Positions 24,443-33,115 of a DNA stretch of 64,000 nucleotides are shown here, in pieces. This DNA is from an uncultured Bacteroidales bacterium (GTDB taxonomy: Bacteria > Bacteroidota > Bacteroidia > Bacteroidales > WCHB1-69), in the NCBI GenBank assembly GCA_905233625.1, contig CAJOFJ010000003.1, positions 1 through 64,000 on the forward strand, given 5' to 3'. The notes under the pieces were generated by a model, which was given only the letters and a program-made list of their open reading frames with translations, was not told the origin of the DNA and did no database searches. How positions within the stretch are numbered: the first letter of the stretch is position 1; every line of letters starts with the position of its first letter. The translations under genes were made by a program, and so were the position numbers.

Positions 24443-27022
24443 ATGAAGAAAATATTAGTTTTCGTGCTGTTGTGTATGGTGACGGTGTTTCAGGCCCATG
24501 CGGTGCTGAAGGAGAAGGATTTGCCACAGACCTTGGGCGTGCTGCGCGCCGAGCTGGAACAGGCCTATAACCAGCAACAGATTTTTATGGACATGTTCGA
24601 GAAGCGCAATGTGGAACAGCATGCCAACCTGATCAGGATGATGCAGAACAGCAACCAGATAGCTTTGATGCTGTATTCTCAGAATGCGGATTTTACTTTC
24701 GATATAGCATACGCCTGCCAGGCCGCTACCGAGCAGTATCACCGGCTGAAACAGCGCAATATGCCCTATAACAGGATGATAGAGCGCCTCCAGTCTGAAA
24801 TTGAACGCTATGATGCCCTGATAAAGACCCTGCAGAATCTGCCTCCACGAGTGCTGCCTAACGGACAGCTGGCTGGCTTGCCCGACTCGATTCGGGAAAC
24901 CATGCCCAAAATGTTGCTCGACACCGCCAAAAACCTGCTGTATATACTTGACCAGCAGGGATTGGAAGACCGCGAGGCTTGCTTGGATTACGCCACTGCC
25001 TTGCGTGACAACTGCATGAAAATGCTTGAAAATGTGGAACGCGACAGGGAACATTACGAAAGGGTGAGCAACAGGGTGAAGGAATTGTACAATTATGCCC
25101 AGTCGAAATACGAGAACATACAAAAAAGCATTTTCGTGAACGGCGGACAAAATTATTTTCAGACGCTGAAAAGACTGAAAATGAATATGGCGATAGCCAA
25201 GCAGGATGTGGACGGCAAGTACAAACCTTTCAATACCAGGTCGGAATGGCGAGGCCCTGTGGTGATTGGTATCAGCGTGTTCATGCTGTTTTATATTGTG
25301 TTGGCCAGCTTCCTTAGCTATATCATAGTACGTTGGTTATTGCCAAAGAAATGGCGCAATTATTTCAAGGAGAACAACAAGCGTCCTTTCGTGATGCTGG
25401 CATTCGGTGTCGCCATTTTTGCCATTTCCATCACTATCGCCATGTTCTTTGTGAAGCAGAACTTTGTGAGGATGGCCATCAACCTGATGATTTTCTTCTC
25501 GTGGCTGGTGGAGGTTATTATGATTTCACTTTTGATTAGGCTGGATGACAAGCAGATACGCGCTGGTGTGCGCTCGTACACTCCGTTTGTGATTATGGCT
25601 TTTGTGGTGATTGTCTTCCGTATGATCTTGATCCCCAATAATCTGGTCAACCTGATTTATCCGCCTATTCTGTTGCTGTTTACCATCTGGCAGTTCAGGG
25701 TAATGAAGAAAAGGGTGGCCAAGTTGCCCGACAGTGATTTGATTTACACGGTGGTGTCGTTTATCGTGATGGTAGTGTCGTGTGTAGCCTCATGGCAGGG
25801 TTATGTGTTGTTGGCGGTTCAAATTATGGTTTGGTGGATGATACAGCTGACGGCTATCCAGACCATCACTTGTCTGTACGATTTGGACAAGATGTATGAA
25901 TCACGTCGTCTGGTTCGCAAGATCGCTGATGCGAAAGGCGAGAAAATCAGAAATGATGGCGAACTGCAAAAGTATTACAGGAAAATCCAACCCAGGATGG
26001 CCAAGGGAGAGTTTATCGGACAGACTTGGTTTTATGATTTTCTGCTCAAGGCTTTGTTGCCGGTTATGGCGGTGATGACTATTCCGCTAGGTGTTTATTG
26101 GGCCTCCTCCATCTTTGAAATGACTTCCGTTTGCCGCAAGATTTTCTTCTATGTATTTTTGGACAAACCGGGCCTTATCCAGCTTTCTTTGTATAAGATA
26201 TGTCTGGTGTTGGAACTGTTCTTCATTTTCCGCTATTTGAATTATGCCATCAAGGCATTTTACCAGTTGTTGAAAAAACGCAGTAAGAAAGAGGGCAAAG
26301 CACAGGGAAACATCACGCTGGCCAACAATATCATTTCCATATTGATATGGGGCTTGTATGCGATATCCGCATTGGTGATTCTGCAGGTGCCGAGCAGCGG
26401 TATTTCTATTGTGATGGCAGGTTTGGCTACTGGTCTTGGTTTCGCCATGAAAGACTTGCTGGAGAACTTCGTCTACGGTATCTCGCTGATGACCGGACGT
26501 CTGCGTGTGGGCGATTATATTGAGTGTGACGGCATACAGGGTAGGGTGGAAAGTATCAATTATCAGAGCACCCAGATTGTAACTCTCGACGGCAGTGTAA
26601 TGGCGTTCCAGAATGCATCATTATTCAGCAAGAATTTCAAAAACCTGACCCGTAACCATGGCTATGTTTTGGTGAAAATACCTGTGGGCGTGGCTTACGG
26701 CGTGAATGTGGAGAAGGTTCGTAATGTGATGATAAAAAGCCTTAATTCATTGACTATCAAGAATGATTCGGGCAAGAATGTCGTGGATCCCAAACAGGGA
26801 TTCAATGTGATATTCAACGACTTTGGCGACAGCAGTGTGGACTTGTTTGTGACCTGTTGGGTGCTGGTGGAAGAGAAAGCTGGGGTAGTGGCCAGAATCA
26901 AAGAGGTGATATACAATACGTTGAACAAGAATAATATTGAAATCCCCTTCCCGCAGAGGGATGTATATATCCGCCAGATGCCCATGCCAGAGCCGAAGGA
27001 AGAGCCGAAAGGTGATGATTAA
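24443..27022 (+). CDS. large MscS-family mechanosensitive channel
   Basis: Protein of 859 residues from ATG 24443, which starts a clear signal peptide (MKKILVFVLLCMVTVFQAHA); the frame upstream is promoter. Residues 20-270 form a helical periplasmic region with many Gln and Glu. Then come about eight to nine membrane segments (from about 275), and the MscS pore and beta domain: GLATGLGFAMKDLLENFVYG, RVGDYIECDGIQGRVESIN, and VTLDGSVMAFQNA. This is the layout of large MscK-like channels that release solutes on hypo-osmotic shock. It is monocistronic. Confidence 0.9.
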   Translation: MKKILVFVLLCMVTVFQAHAVLKEKDLPQTLGVLRAELEQAYNQQQIFMDMFEKRNVEQHANLIRMMQNSNQIALMLYSQNADFTFDIAYACQAATEQYHRLKQRNMPYNRMIERLQSEIERYDALIKTLQNLPPRVLPNGQLAGLPDSIRETMPKMLLDTAKNLLYILDQQGLEDREACLDYATALRDNCMKMLENVERDREHYERVSNRVKELYNYAQSKYENIQKSIFVNGGQNYFQTLKRLKMNMAIAKQDVDGKYKPFNTRSEWRGPVVIGISVFMLFYIVLASFLSYIIVRWLLPKKWRNYFKENNKRPFVMLAFGVAIFAISITIAMFFVKQNFVRMAINLMIFFSWLVEVIMISLLIRLDDKQIRAGVRSYTPFVIMAFVVIVFRMILIPNNLVNLIYPPILLLFTIWQFRVMKKRVAKLPDSDLIYTVVSFIVMVVSCVASWQGYVLLAVQIMVWWMIQLTAIQTITCLYDLDKMYESRRLVRKIADAKGEKIRNDGELQKYYRKIQPRMAKGEFIGQTWFYDFLLKALLPVMAVMTIPLGVYWASSIFEMTSVCRKIFFYVFLDKPGLIQLSLYKICLVLELFFIFRYLNYAIKAFYQLLKKRSKKEGKAQGNITLANNIISILIWGLYAISALVILQVPSSGISIVMAGLATGLGFAMKDLLENFVYGISLMTGRLRVGDYIECDGIQGRVESINYQSTQIVTLDGSVMAFQNASLFSKNFKNLTRNHGYVLVKIPVGVAYGVNVEKVRNVMIKSLNSLTIKNDSGKNVVDPKQGFNVIFNDFGDSSVDLFVTCWVLVEEKAGVVARIKEVIYNTLNKNNIEIPFPQRDVYIRQMPMPEPKEEPKGDD

Positions 27023-27126
27023 GAATTCAAAATTCAGAATTCAAAGTTCAGAAGGGTATAGCAATAATAAATTGAATTTTGGATTTTGAACTTTGAATTT
27101 ACCATTGGCTAATTAACTAATTTTCT
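27023..27126. repeat. AT-rich heptad repeats
   Basis: AATTCAAAATTCAGAATTCAAAGTTCAG-type units, then ATTTTGGATTTTGAACTTTG in the opposite sense, and GCTAATTAACTAATTTTCTAA. Same class as the other intergenic heptad blocks. Confidence 0.7.
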
Positions 27127-27170
27127 AATTGAAAATTTCGTATTTTTGCAAAGTACATTATTTTGAAGTG

Positions 27171-28037
27171 ATGAAAGAGAAAACGGATATACATATCATT
27201 ATTGATGCGGGGGCTACCAAAACCGAATTTGCGGTAATGCAGGGCAAGGAGTTGGTACATCAGTTCTTTGCTACGGGCATCAATGCCAACTACTCCTCGG
27301 ATGAGCAGATTGACAAGGTTTTTGTGCACTTTGTGAACTCGTTGCCAGCGGAATATGCTCAGCCAGAATATGTTACATACTATGGGGCAGGTTGTGCCGG
27401 TGAGCAGAACGCCATGCGCATCGCTGCGGTTATCGCCAAATACTTCACTTCCGCGTCTTTCAAAATTTATTCGGATCTGATGGAAGCATGCCATGCCTTG
27501 TGTGGTAATCAACCTGGTTTGGTAGCCATTTTGGGGACGGGCTCAAGTTCCTGCCTGTACGATGGCAGCAAGATTGTGAAACGCGCGCCTTCGTTGGGTT
27601 ATCTAATTGGCGATGAGGGCAGTGGAACACATCTCGGCAAGAAATTAGTTTCTGCTTACATGATGGAGAAGCTGCCAATGTATCTGTTGGATGAAATCGA
27701 AAAAACATTTGATATCAATCCTCCGAAAGTGATACAACGCATCTATCGCAAGGCCAGTCCTAACAGATTTTTCTCTTCTTTCGCTCCGTTTATTCAAAAA
27801 TATGCCAACGATCCTGTAATCAAAGACTTATGTAAGGAAGCCTTCGCTGAGTTTTTTGACAATCAGATTGGCTATTACGACAAAACCACTTATACCACTG
27901 TAAGTTTGATGGGTTCTGTGGCCTTTCATTTTAAGGATATCATTGCCGAGGTGGCAGCAGAGAAAAATGTTGTATTGGGCACCATCATAGGTTCTCCTAT
28001 GCCGAAGCTGATAGAGTATCATACACAATATGTTTAA
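27171..28037 (+). CDS. BadF/BadG-type kinase, N-acetylglucosamine-kinase-like
   Basis: Protein of 288 residues from ATG 27171; the frame is open upstream, but the TATTTTTG promoter at 27141-27148 lies there. HIIIDAGATKTEFAVM is the phosphate-1 loop of the actin/hexokinase fold, YYGAGCAGEQN and ILGTGSSSCLYDG the next loops, and LGYLIGDEGSGTHLG a signature shared with mammalian-type NAG kinase. It most likely phosphorylates an amino sugar from cell-wall turnover or diet. It is alone upstream of tsaE, separated by heptad repeats. Confidence 0.8.
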   Translation: MKEKTDIHIIIDAGATKTEFAVMQGKELVHQFFATGINANYSSDEQIDKVFVHFVNSLPAEYAQPEYVTYYGAGCAGEQNAMRIAAVIAKYFTSASFKIYSDLMEACHALCGNQPGLVAILGTGSSSCLYDGSKIVKRAPSLGYLIGDEGSGTHLGKKLVSAYMMEKLPMYLLDEIEKTFDINPPKVIQRIYRKASPNRFFSSFAPFIQKYANDPVIKDLCKEAFAEFFDNQIGYYDKTTYTTVSLMGSVAFHFKDIIAEVAAEKNVVLGTIIGSPMPKLIEYHTQYV

Positions 28038-28128
28038 TTGTTTAAGCGTTTAATTGTTTAAATGTTTAATCGATTAGATGCAAAATCAAACACTTCAACA
28101 GTTCAACAACTCAACAATTCAACAAAAT
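28038..28128. repeat. AT-rich heptad repeats
   Basis: TTGTTTAAGCGTTTAATTG-type units followed by CTTCAACAGTTCAACAACTC units with 7-bp period, ending just before the tsaE ATG. Confidence 0.75.
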
Positions 28129-28129
28129 A

Positions 28130-28534
28130 ATGGTAATCAATAGTCAGGAAGAATTGGCAACGGTGGCAGCGGATTTGCTGCAAAAACATGCAGATGAGCG
28201 GGTTTTCGGCTTCTTCGGTGAGATGGGCGCGGGCAAAACAACCCTGATCAAGGAAATTTGTCGCCAGTTGGGTGTTACCGCTACTACCTCCAGTCCCACT
28301 TTTGCCATTGTGAACGAGTATTTTACAGAAGATGATGAGCCTGTTTATCATTTTGATTTTTATCGGATTGATTCGATTGACGAAGCCGTAAAAATCGGTT
28401 TTGACGACTATCTATACAGCGGCAATTATTGTTTTATCGAATGGACGGAAAAGGTTGAGGAACTGCTGACAGATGATTATGTGCGGGTGGAAATCAAGGT
28501 GTTGGAAGATGGGAAAAGAGAATTTAAATATTGA
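28130..28534 (+). CDS. tsaE: tRNA t6A37 biosynthesis ATPase TsaE
   Basis: Protein of 134 residues. Walker A is GEMGAGKTTLIKEI (about 32-45); SSPTFAIVNEY and VYHFDFYRI are family signatures, and CFIEWTEKVEELL closes it. It works with TsaB and TsaD to make threonylcarbamoyl-adenosine 37 in tRNAs reading ANN codons. In Bacteroidota it is commonly followed by an alanine-dehydrogenase gene, as here with a 24-bp gap. Confidence 0.95.
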   Translation: MVINSQEELATVAADLLQKHADERVFGFFGEMGAGKTTLIKEICRQLGVTATTSSPTFAIVNEYFTEDDEPVYHFDFYRIDSIDEAVKIGFDDYLYSGNYCFIEWTEKVEELLTDDYVRVEIKVLEDGKREFKY

Positions 28535-28558
28535 GAAGACTCTTGTAAAATTAGGGAT

Positions 28559-29266
28559 ATGGATTTGGCAATGCACTATTTACCAGATGCGAAAACGCAG
28601 GAACAGACGATTTATCTCGAAGAGATAGAGCAGCCTGTGACCTTGGGTTTGGTCAGGGGTGATCGTCCGATTCCCGATGTGGTGCTGTTTACGCCTGAAC
28701 TGGTCGGAAAAATAGTAGAGCAGGGTGTCAAGGTCTATGTACAGCGCGATTATGCCGTGCACACCAGTTTTACAAATATGGATTATGCCGATGCGGGAGC
28801 CGAGATTATTGATGACTTCTTTCCCCTGGTGGAAGTGTCGAAGGTGCTGGTGAAATTTTCTCCTTTTACCGAGCAAGAACTGGAATTGGTGAGAGATGGA
28901 CAGATTCTGATTTCAAGGATTATATTTAATGAATTGACACATAGATACATACAACTTCTTCAACAAAAACAGGCGTATGCGATTGCCATCAACTTGATTA
29001 CCGACAAGGAGAATTGGAGCGAGTTGGATAATATCCTTATGTCGTCGGCCAATGCGGAGATTATGAACAAGCGCTTGGGCATGTTCATTCTGCCCTTGGT
29101 GGAGTCTGTCCTGTTTTCCAAGAATTTCAGGGTGGTGGTGCAAACCAACCCTGCTTTGCTGCAGAGTGTTTTCTGCTACAAAGGTATCTTGTGCAATCGC
29201 ACCATTGCTGAACAGCTCGACATGATGTGGAAAGACATCCTGTCGTTGTGTTTTGATTTGAATTAA
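28559..29266 (+). CDS. alanine dehydrogenase-like protein lacking the NAD domain
   Basis: Protein of 235 residues, against about 370-400 for the family. Residues 25-170 match the N-terminal AlaDH/PNT domain (VVLFTPELVGKIVEQGVKVY, then SFTNMDYADAGAEII, VLVKFSPFTEQELELV). Residues about 175-235 match the C-terminal tail (LVQTNPALLQSVFCYKGIL-like, ending CNRTIAEQLDMMWKDI). The NAD-binding Rossmann domain that normally lies between them is absent, and the Arg/Glu-rich start and active-site His region are degenerate. It is not expected to oxidise alanine. The frame is open throughout, so it may be a kept structural or regulatory remnant. It follows tsaE. Confidence 0.75.
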   Translation: MDLAMHYLPDAKTQEQTIYLEEIEQPVTLGLVRGDRPIPDVVLFTPELVGKIVEQGVKVYVQRDYAVHTSFTNMDYADAGAEIIDDFFPLVEVSKVLVKFSPFTEQELELVRDGQILISRIIFNELTHRYIQLLQQKQAYAIAINLITDKENWSELDNILMSSANAEIMNKRLGMFILPLVESVLFSKNFRVVVQTNPALLQSVFCYKGILCNRTIAEQLDMMWKDILSLCFDLN

Positions 29267-29360
29267 AGATTCCAGAAAATCATTGGTTGAAAAAAGGGAA
29301 ATTCATCGTAAATTTTTTTCAAATACGATGGAAATCATTTTTTTGTATAGAAAAAATTAC

Positions 29361-29368
29361 TATCTTTG
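29361..29368 (+). promoter_or_regulatory. TATCTTTG -7 box of the GTPase gene
   Basis: TATCTTTGCACC, with TTTTTTTG about 20 bp upstream, gives a leader of about 55 nt before the ATG at 29427. Confidence 0.75.
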
Positions 29369-29426
29369 CACCGCTTTTTAGGAAAACAATATCTTTTTTA
29401 CATAATAACCTAAAACACAATTTTTT

Positions 29427-30905
29427 ATGAAAAAGAATGTCATTATTATTGGTGCTGCAGGTAGAGATTTCCACAACTTCAACACCTATTTCCGTGGTAA
29501 CAAAGATTACAATGTTGTAGCTTTCACCGCTGAACAAATCCCCGGTATCGACGACCGTTTGTATCCGAAGGAATTGGCAGGTAAGGATCTCTATCCGAAC
29601 GGAATCAAGATTTATCCCGAATCAAAATTGCCCGAACTGATTAAGAAGTACAACGTTGATGAATGCGTTTTCGCCTACAGCGACAAGCCTTACAACTATG
29701 TGATGGGTGTTAGCGCTATCGTTAATGCTGCTGGTGCCAACTTCGTTCTCATGGGACCCAAGGACACCATGGTGAAATCATCAAAACCCGTTATCGCTGT
29801 TGGTGCTACCCGTACAGGTTGCGGTAAATCACAGACTTCACGTCGTATCATTGAATATTTGGTAGGAATGGGCCTCAAGGTTGTTGCCGTTCGTCACCCC
29901 ATGCCATACGATCCCGATTTAAACAAACAGGCTATCCAGCGTTTCGCAGAAGTTGCTGACCTGAAAAAGCAGAACTGCACCATCGAAGAGATGGAAGAAT
30001 ACGAACCCCATGTAGTGACCAAGAGAAATGTGATCTACGCCGGTGTTGACTATGAAGCTATCCTCAAGGGTGGTATGACCAAAGATCCTCAGACAGGCAA
30101 GTGGGTTAAAATGGCTGGTGCTGAAAACGATCCCGATGGTTGCGACATCGTGCTGTGGGATGGTGGTAACAACGACTTCCCCTTCTACGAACCCGACCTG
30201 TTCATCGGCGTTGCCGACCCATTGCGTCCCGGTGCGGAAGTTAGCTACTATCCTGGTGAAGTAGTTGCTCGTATGGCTGACGTTATCGTTATCAACAAGA
30301 TCGACTCCGCTTCATTGGAGAACATCAACAAGGTAAGAGCTAACTTGGCTCGCATCAACCCGAAAGCCAAAATCATCGACGGCGCTTCTATCCTGACCGT
30401 TGACAAACCCGAGTTGCTGAAAGGCAAGAGAGTTCTCGTTATCGAAGATGGTCCTACTTTGACCCACGGTGAAATGAAGATTGGTGCCGGTACTGTTGCC
30501 GCTATGAAATACGGTGCTGCCGAACTGATCGACCCGAGACCTTACACCGTTGGTGAATTGACCACCACATACGAAAGATATCCCAACATCGGTACTTTGC
30601 TTCCCGCTATGGGCTACGGCGAAAAACAGATGAGAGATCTCGAGAAGACCATCGCCAAGACTCCTTGCGATGCCGTTGTTATCGGTACTCCTATCGACCT
30701 GCAGCGCTTCATCAAGATCAAACAGCCTTGCGTGAGAGTTGGTTATGAACTTCAGGAAATCGGTACTCCTACTTTGAAAGAAGTTTTGGACGAGTTCGTG
30801 AAGAAACACAAACTCTTGGACAAGAAAGCTCCTGCTAAAAAAGCTGCTGCAAAACCGGCTGCTAAGAAAGCTCCCGCCAAGAAAGCCGCTGCTAAGAAGA
30901 AATAA
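29427..30905 (+). CDS. cyclic 2,3-diphosphoglycerate synthetase-like GTPase
   Basis: Protein of 492 residues. The N-terminal Rossmann part is NVIIIGAAGRDFHNF; the P-loop is VGATRTGCGKSQTSRRI (about 124-140); the G-protein-like VIVINKID gives base recognition, and LWDGGNNDFPF is typical of the family. Archaeal members make cyclic 2,3-diphosphoglycerate; the bacterial role is not established. The last ~30 residues are repeats of KKAPAKKAAAK, resembling histone H1 tails, an unusual addition. Codon choice is that of a highly expressed gene. It has its own promoter and a strong terminator, so it is monocistronic. Confidence 0.8.
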   Translation: MKKNVIIIGAAGRDFHNFNTYFRGNKDYNVVAFTAEQIPGIDDRLYPKELAGKDLYPNGIKIYPESKLPELIKKYNVDECVFAYSDKPYNYVMGVSAIVNAAGANFVLMGPKDTMVKSSKPVIAVGATRTGCGKSQTSRRIIEYLVGMGLKVVAVRHPMPYDPDLNKQAIQRFAEVADLKKQNCTIEEMEEYEPHVVTKRNVIYAGVDYEAILKGGMTKDPQTGKWVKMAGAENDPDGCDIVLWDGGNNDFPFYEPDLFIGVADPLRPGAEVSYYPGEVVARMADVIVINKIDSASLENINKVRANLARINPKAKIIDGASILTVDKPELLKGKRVLVIEDGPTLTHGEMKIGAGTVAAMKYGAAELIDPRPYTVGELTTTYERYPNIGTLLPAMGYGEKQMRDLEKTIAKTPCDAVVIGTPIDLQRFIKIKQPCVRVGYELQEIGTPTLKEVLDEFVKKHKLLDKKAPAKKAAAKPAAKKAPAKKAAAKKK

Positions 30906-30926
30906 TCATTCTTAAGCATATTTTGC

Positions 30927-30957
30927 AAGAGGCTGCCATTCGGTAGCCTCTTTTTTT
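30927..30957 (+). terminator. Rho-independent terminator
   Basis: AGAGGCTGCC, loop ATT, CGGTAGCCTCT and a run of seven to eight T directly after the GTPase gene. Confidence 0.92.
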
Positions 30958-30964
30958 GTATATT

Positions 30965-31792
30965 TTACTTGCTAACGATAATCCTTTGTCCCTCGCGGAT
31001 AAAATCGGACTTCAGTTTGTTCCACTTCTTCAGATTCGCCACGGTGGTGTGGTATTTCCGGGCGATACTTGACAGCGTTTCCCCTTTCTTGATTTTGTGA
31101 TATTTGACAGTGGATTGCTGAGGTACTGGAGCGGGTTTCTGGGGTGTGGCCGTCGTTACTTCGGAATTAACAGGTGTAACTACTGTAGTTGTCGGAATAG
31201 AAGGAATGGTGTCCGAAAACACAGTGTCAGAAGGCAGAATGGTTGCGTTTCCACCAATACCCTCGCAGCTGATGATGCGGCGGGCCCCTTTGTAGCGGTT
31301 GACATAGCCAGGACGGGAGGAATTATCCACCCTGACATTCGTTTTATAGGTGGAAGAGTGGATGAAACGGAAGTTGTGGGCCGAATCCACATTGGTTTCC
31401 ACCACGATGCCCACATGGCCGATTTCCAGCTTTCCCCGGCTGAAGAATACCAGGTCGCCGGGAATAAGGTCCTCTTTGGCCACTTTTTGGCCCACCAGGA
31501 ACATGTCGCGCGAGCTGCGGGGCAGTTTGATGCCATGTTTCCCGAAGCAGTAATAGACGAAACCTGAGCAGTCAAAATGTTTGGGACCTGCGGCACCGTA
31601 TTTGTAAATGGCAGTGGCTTTCTTGGCGAAGGCCAGCTGGATGATGGAGTCGATGGTAGGGCAAGTGATGGCCGACTCGTAGTTGACCGAGACGGTGTCC
31701 TCCGAGAAAGAGTCGATGCTGTCGTCCACCTGGGCGAAGAGGGGGACGATGGAGCACATCACCGCTATGAAGAATAGGAATCTTTTGAACAT
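30965..31792 (-). CDS. NlpC/P60 (C40) peptidase with LysM domain
   Basis: Protein of 275 residues from ATG 31792, giving a signal peptide (MFKRFLFFIAVMCSIVPLFA). The NlpC/P60 catalytic Cys lies in FDCSGFVYYCFGKHGIKLPR (about 77-96), and the His in IGHVGIVVETN. A linker rich in Pro, Thr and Gln leads to a LysM domain at the C-terminus (HKIKKGETLSSIARKYHTT). It probably cuts peptide stems of peptidoglycan in the periplasm, held on the wall by LysM. It is convergent with the GTPase gene across the shared terminator region. Confidence 0.92.
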   Translation of the reverse strand: MFKRFLFFIAVMCSIVPLFAQVDDSIDSFSEDTVSVNYESAITCPTIDSIIQLAFAKKATAIYKYGAAGPKHFDCSGFVYYCFGKHGIKLPRSSRDMFLVGQKVAKEDLIPGDLVFFSRGKLEIGHVGIVVETNVDSAHNFRFIHSSTYKTNVRVDNSSRPGYVNRYKGARRIISCEGIGGNATILPSDTVFSDTIPSIPTTTVVTPVNSEVTTATPQKPAPVPQQSTVKYHKIKKGETLSSIARKYHTTVANLKKWNKLKSDFIREGQRIIVSK

Positions 31793-31983
31793 AAAATTGA
31801 GTTTAAGACTACAAAAATACAACTATTTTGTAAAAAAACGTCTTTGTTCTTCCGAAAAATGGCGCAATTCATATCATAAAAAAAGTAAAAATAAAACGAT
31901 GGTTTGTATATAATTCTGATATTCAAATATTTAGTATGACGTGCAAAATATTCTCGAAAATGCCAGTTTATAAAAAAAAATTG

Positions 31984-31991
31984 TACTTTTG
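31984..31991 (+). promoter_or_regulatory. TACTTTTG -7 box of tRNA-Met
   Basis: TACTTTTGC ends 11 bp before the tRNA 5' end. Confidence 0.7.
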
Positions 31992-32002
31992 CAAAACAAT
32001 AC

Positions 32003-32074
<72 letters not shown>

Positions 32075-32080
32075 CTAAAA

Positions 32081-32114
32081 AAAGAGGTACAATCACAGGG
32101 TTGTACCTCTTTTA
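32081..32114 (+). terminator. Rho-independent terminator after tRNA-Met
   Basis: AAAGAGGTACAA and TTGTACCTCTTTT form a 12-bp stem with a T-rich tail. Confidence 0.9.
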
Positions 32115-32182
32115 TTTTGTTAAATCTGTGCCGTAATTTCTTTTTTTTGACTATTTTTGCAAGATATAAGCAGAAGGGAAAA

Positions 32183-33102
32183 ATGACTTTGAATACTTCA
32201 TCCTATACTCCTCCGAAATGGGTCGGACACCTGGCGGCGCTGGCGGTGTATATTATTTTTGGCATCAACCCCAATTGCTCCAAAGCCATCATTCCGGAGT
32301 ATATCCATCCGGAGGTGTTTACAGAAGTGCGTATGCTGTTCGGGGCAGCGGGTTTCTGGCTACTGTCTTTGTTTTTCGAGCGTGAAAAGGTGGAGAAAAA
32401 AGATATGGGTTTGTTTGTTTTGGGCGCAGTTGTGCTGGCGGGCACGCTAATTGCTTTTGCCGAGGCTTTCCGCTATACTTCGCCCAGCTATGTGTCGCTG
32501 ATTTCCGCTACCAGTCCGCTGGTGGTGATGATACTGGCAGCTATTTTTCTGCCGTGCGCAAATCCGCCGGTGTGTTTGTGGGTATTAGCGGTGCTCTGAT
32601 GATTGTGCTTTTTTCGTGGAAAATCGATGCGAATGCCCATCCGCTGGGCTTGTTTCTGTGTTTTGTTAACATCCTGTTTTATGCAGCTTATCTGCTGATT
32701 ACACGTAGCGTTTCCAAGAAATACAGTCCCGTGACGATGATGAAGTGGATGTTTTTATTCGGCAGCATTATATGTGCTCCGCTGGCCATATACCACTTCT
32801 CGCGGGAGACTTGTCCTATCTTTTATGAAGCGGTGCCTGTCTCCGCTTGGCTCAGTCTGCTGACCATTCTGATATTTGCCACGGTGGTGTCCTACTTCCT
32901 GCTGCCGCTATCTCTGCGGGTGTTGCGGCCCACCACGGTCAGTATGTACAGCAATTTGCAGCCCGTGGTGACTGCCTGTGTGGCCATTGCTTTGGGTCAG
33001 GATATTTTTACCTGGAACAAGCCTGTGGCGCTGGTGCTGATTGCGGTGGGTGTCTATCTGGTAACCACCAGCCGGGCCAAAGACGATGTTGTTTCAAAAT
33101 AA
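32183..33102 (+). pseudogene. EamA/DMT transporter, frameshifted
   Basis: Two frames together make one EamA protein. 32183-32599 gives the first repeat (MTLNTSSYTPPKWVGHLAAL to VMILAAIFL); 32554-33102 gives the second, from RKSAGVFVGISGALMIVLFS to the end. The frames differ by one missing base modulo three, and the short loop that should read like FLxExxxVRKSAG is gone. The loss fits 16 nt near 32550. If real, the exporter is dead; if an assembly fault, it is an intact 300-residue exporter 14 bp upstream of the SpoIIE gene and in line with the NRPS. Confidence 0.8.
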
Positions 33103-33115
33103 AAAAATAAAACTT

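Noticed and set aside
28559-29266. Frameshifted alanine dehydrogenase
   Set aside because: The frame is continuous and both ends are in the same frame; it is an internal domain loss, not a frameshift.
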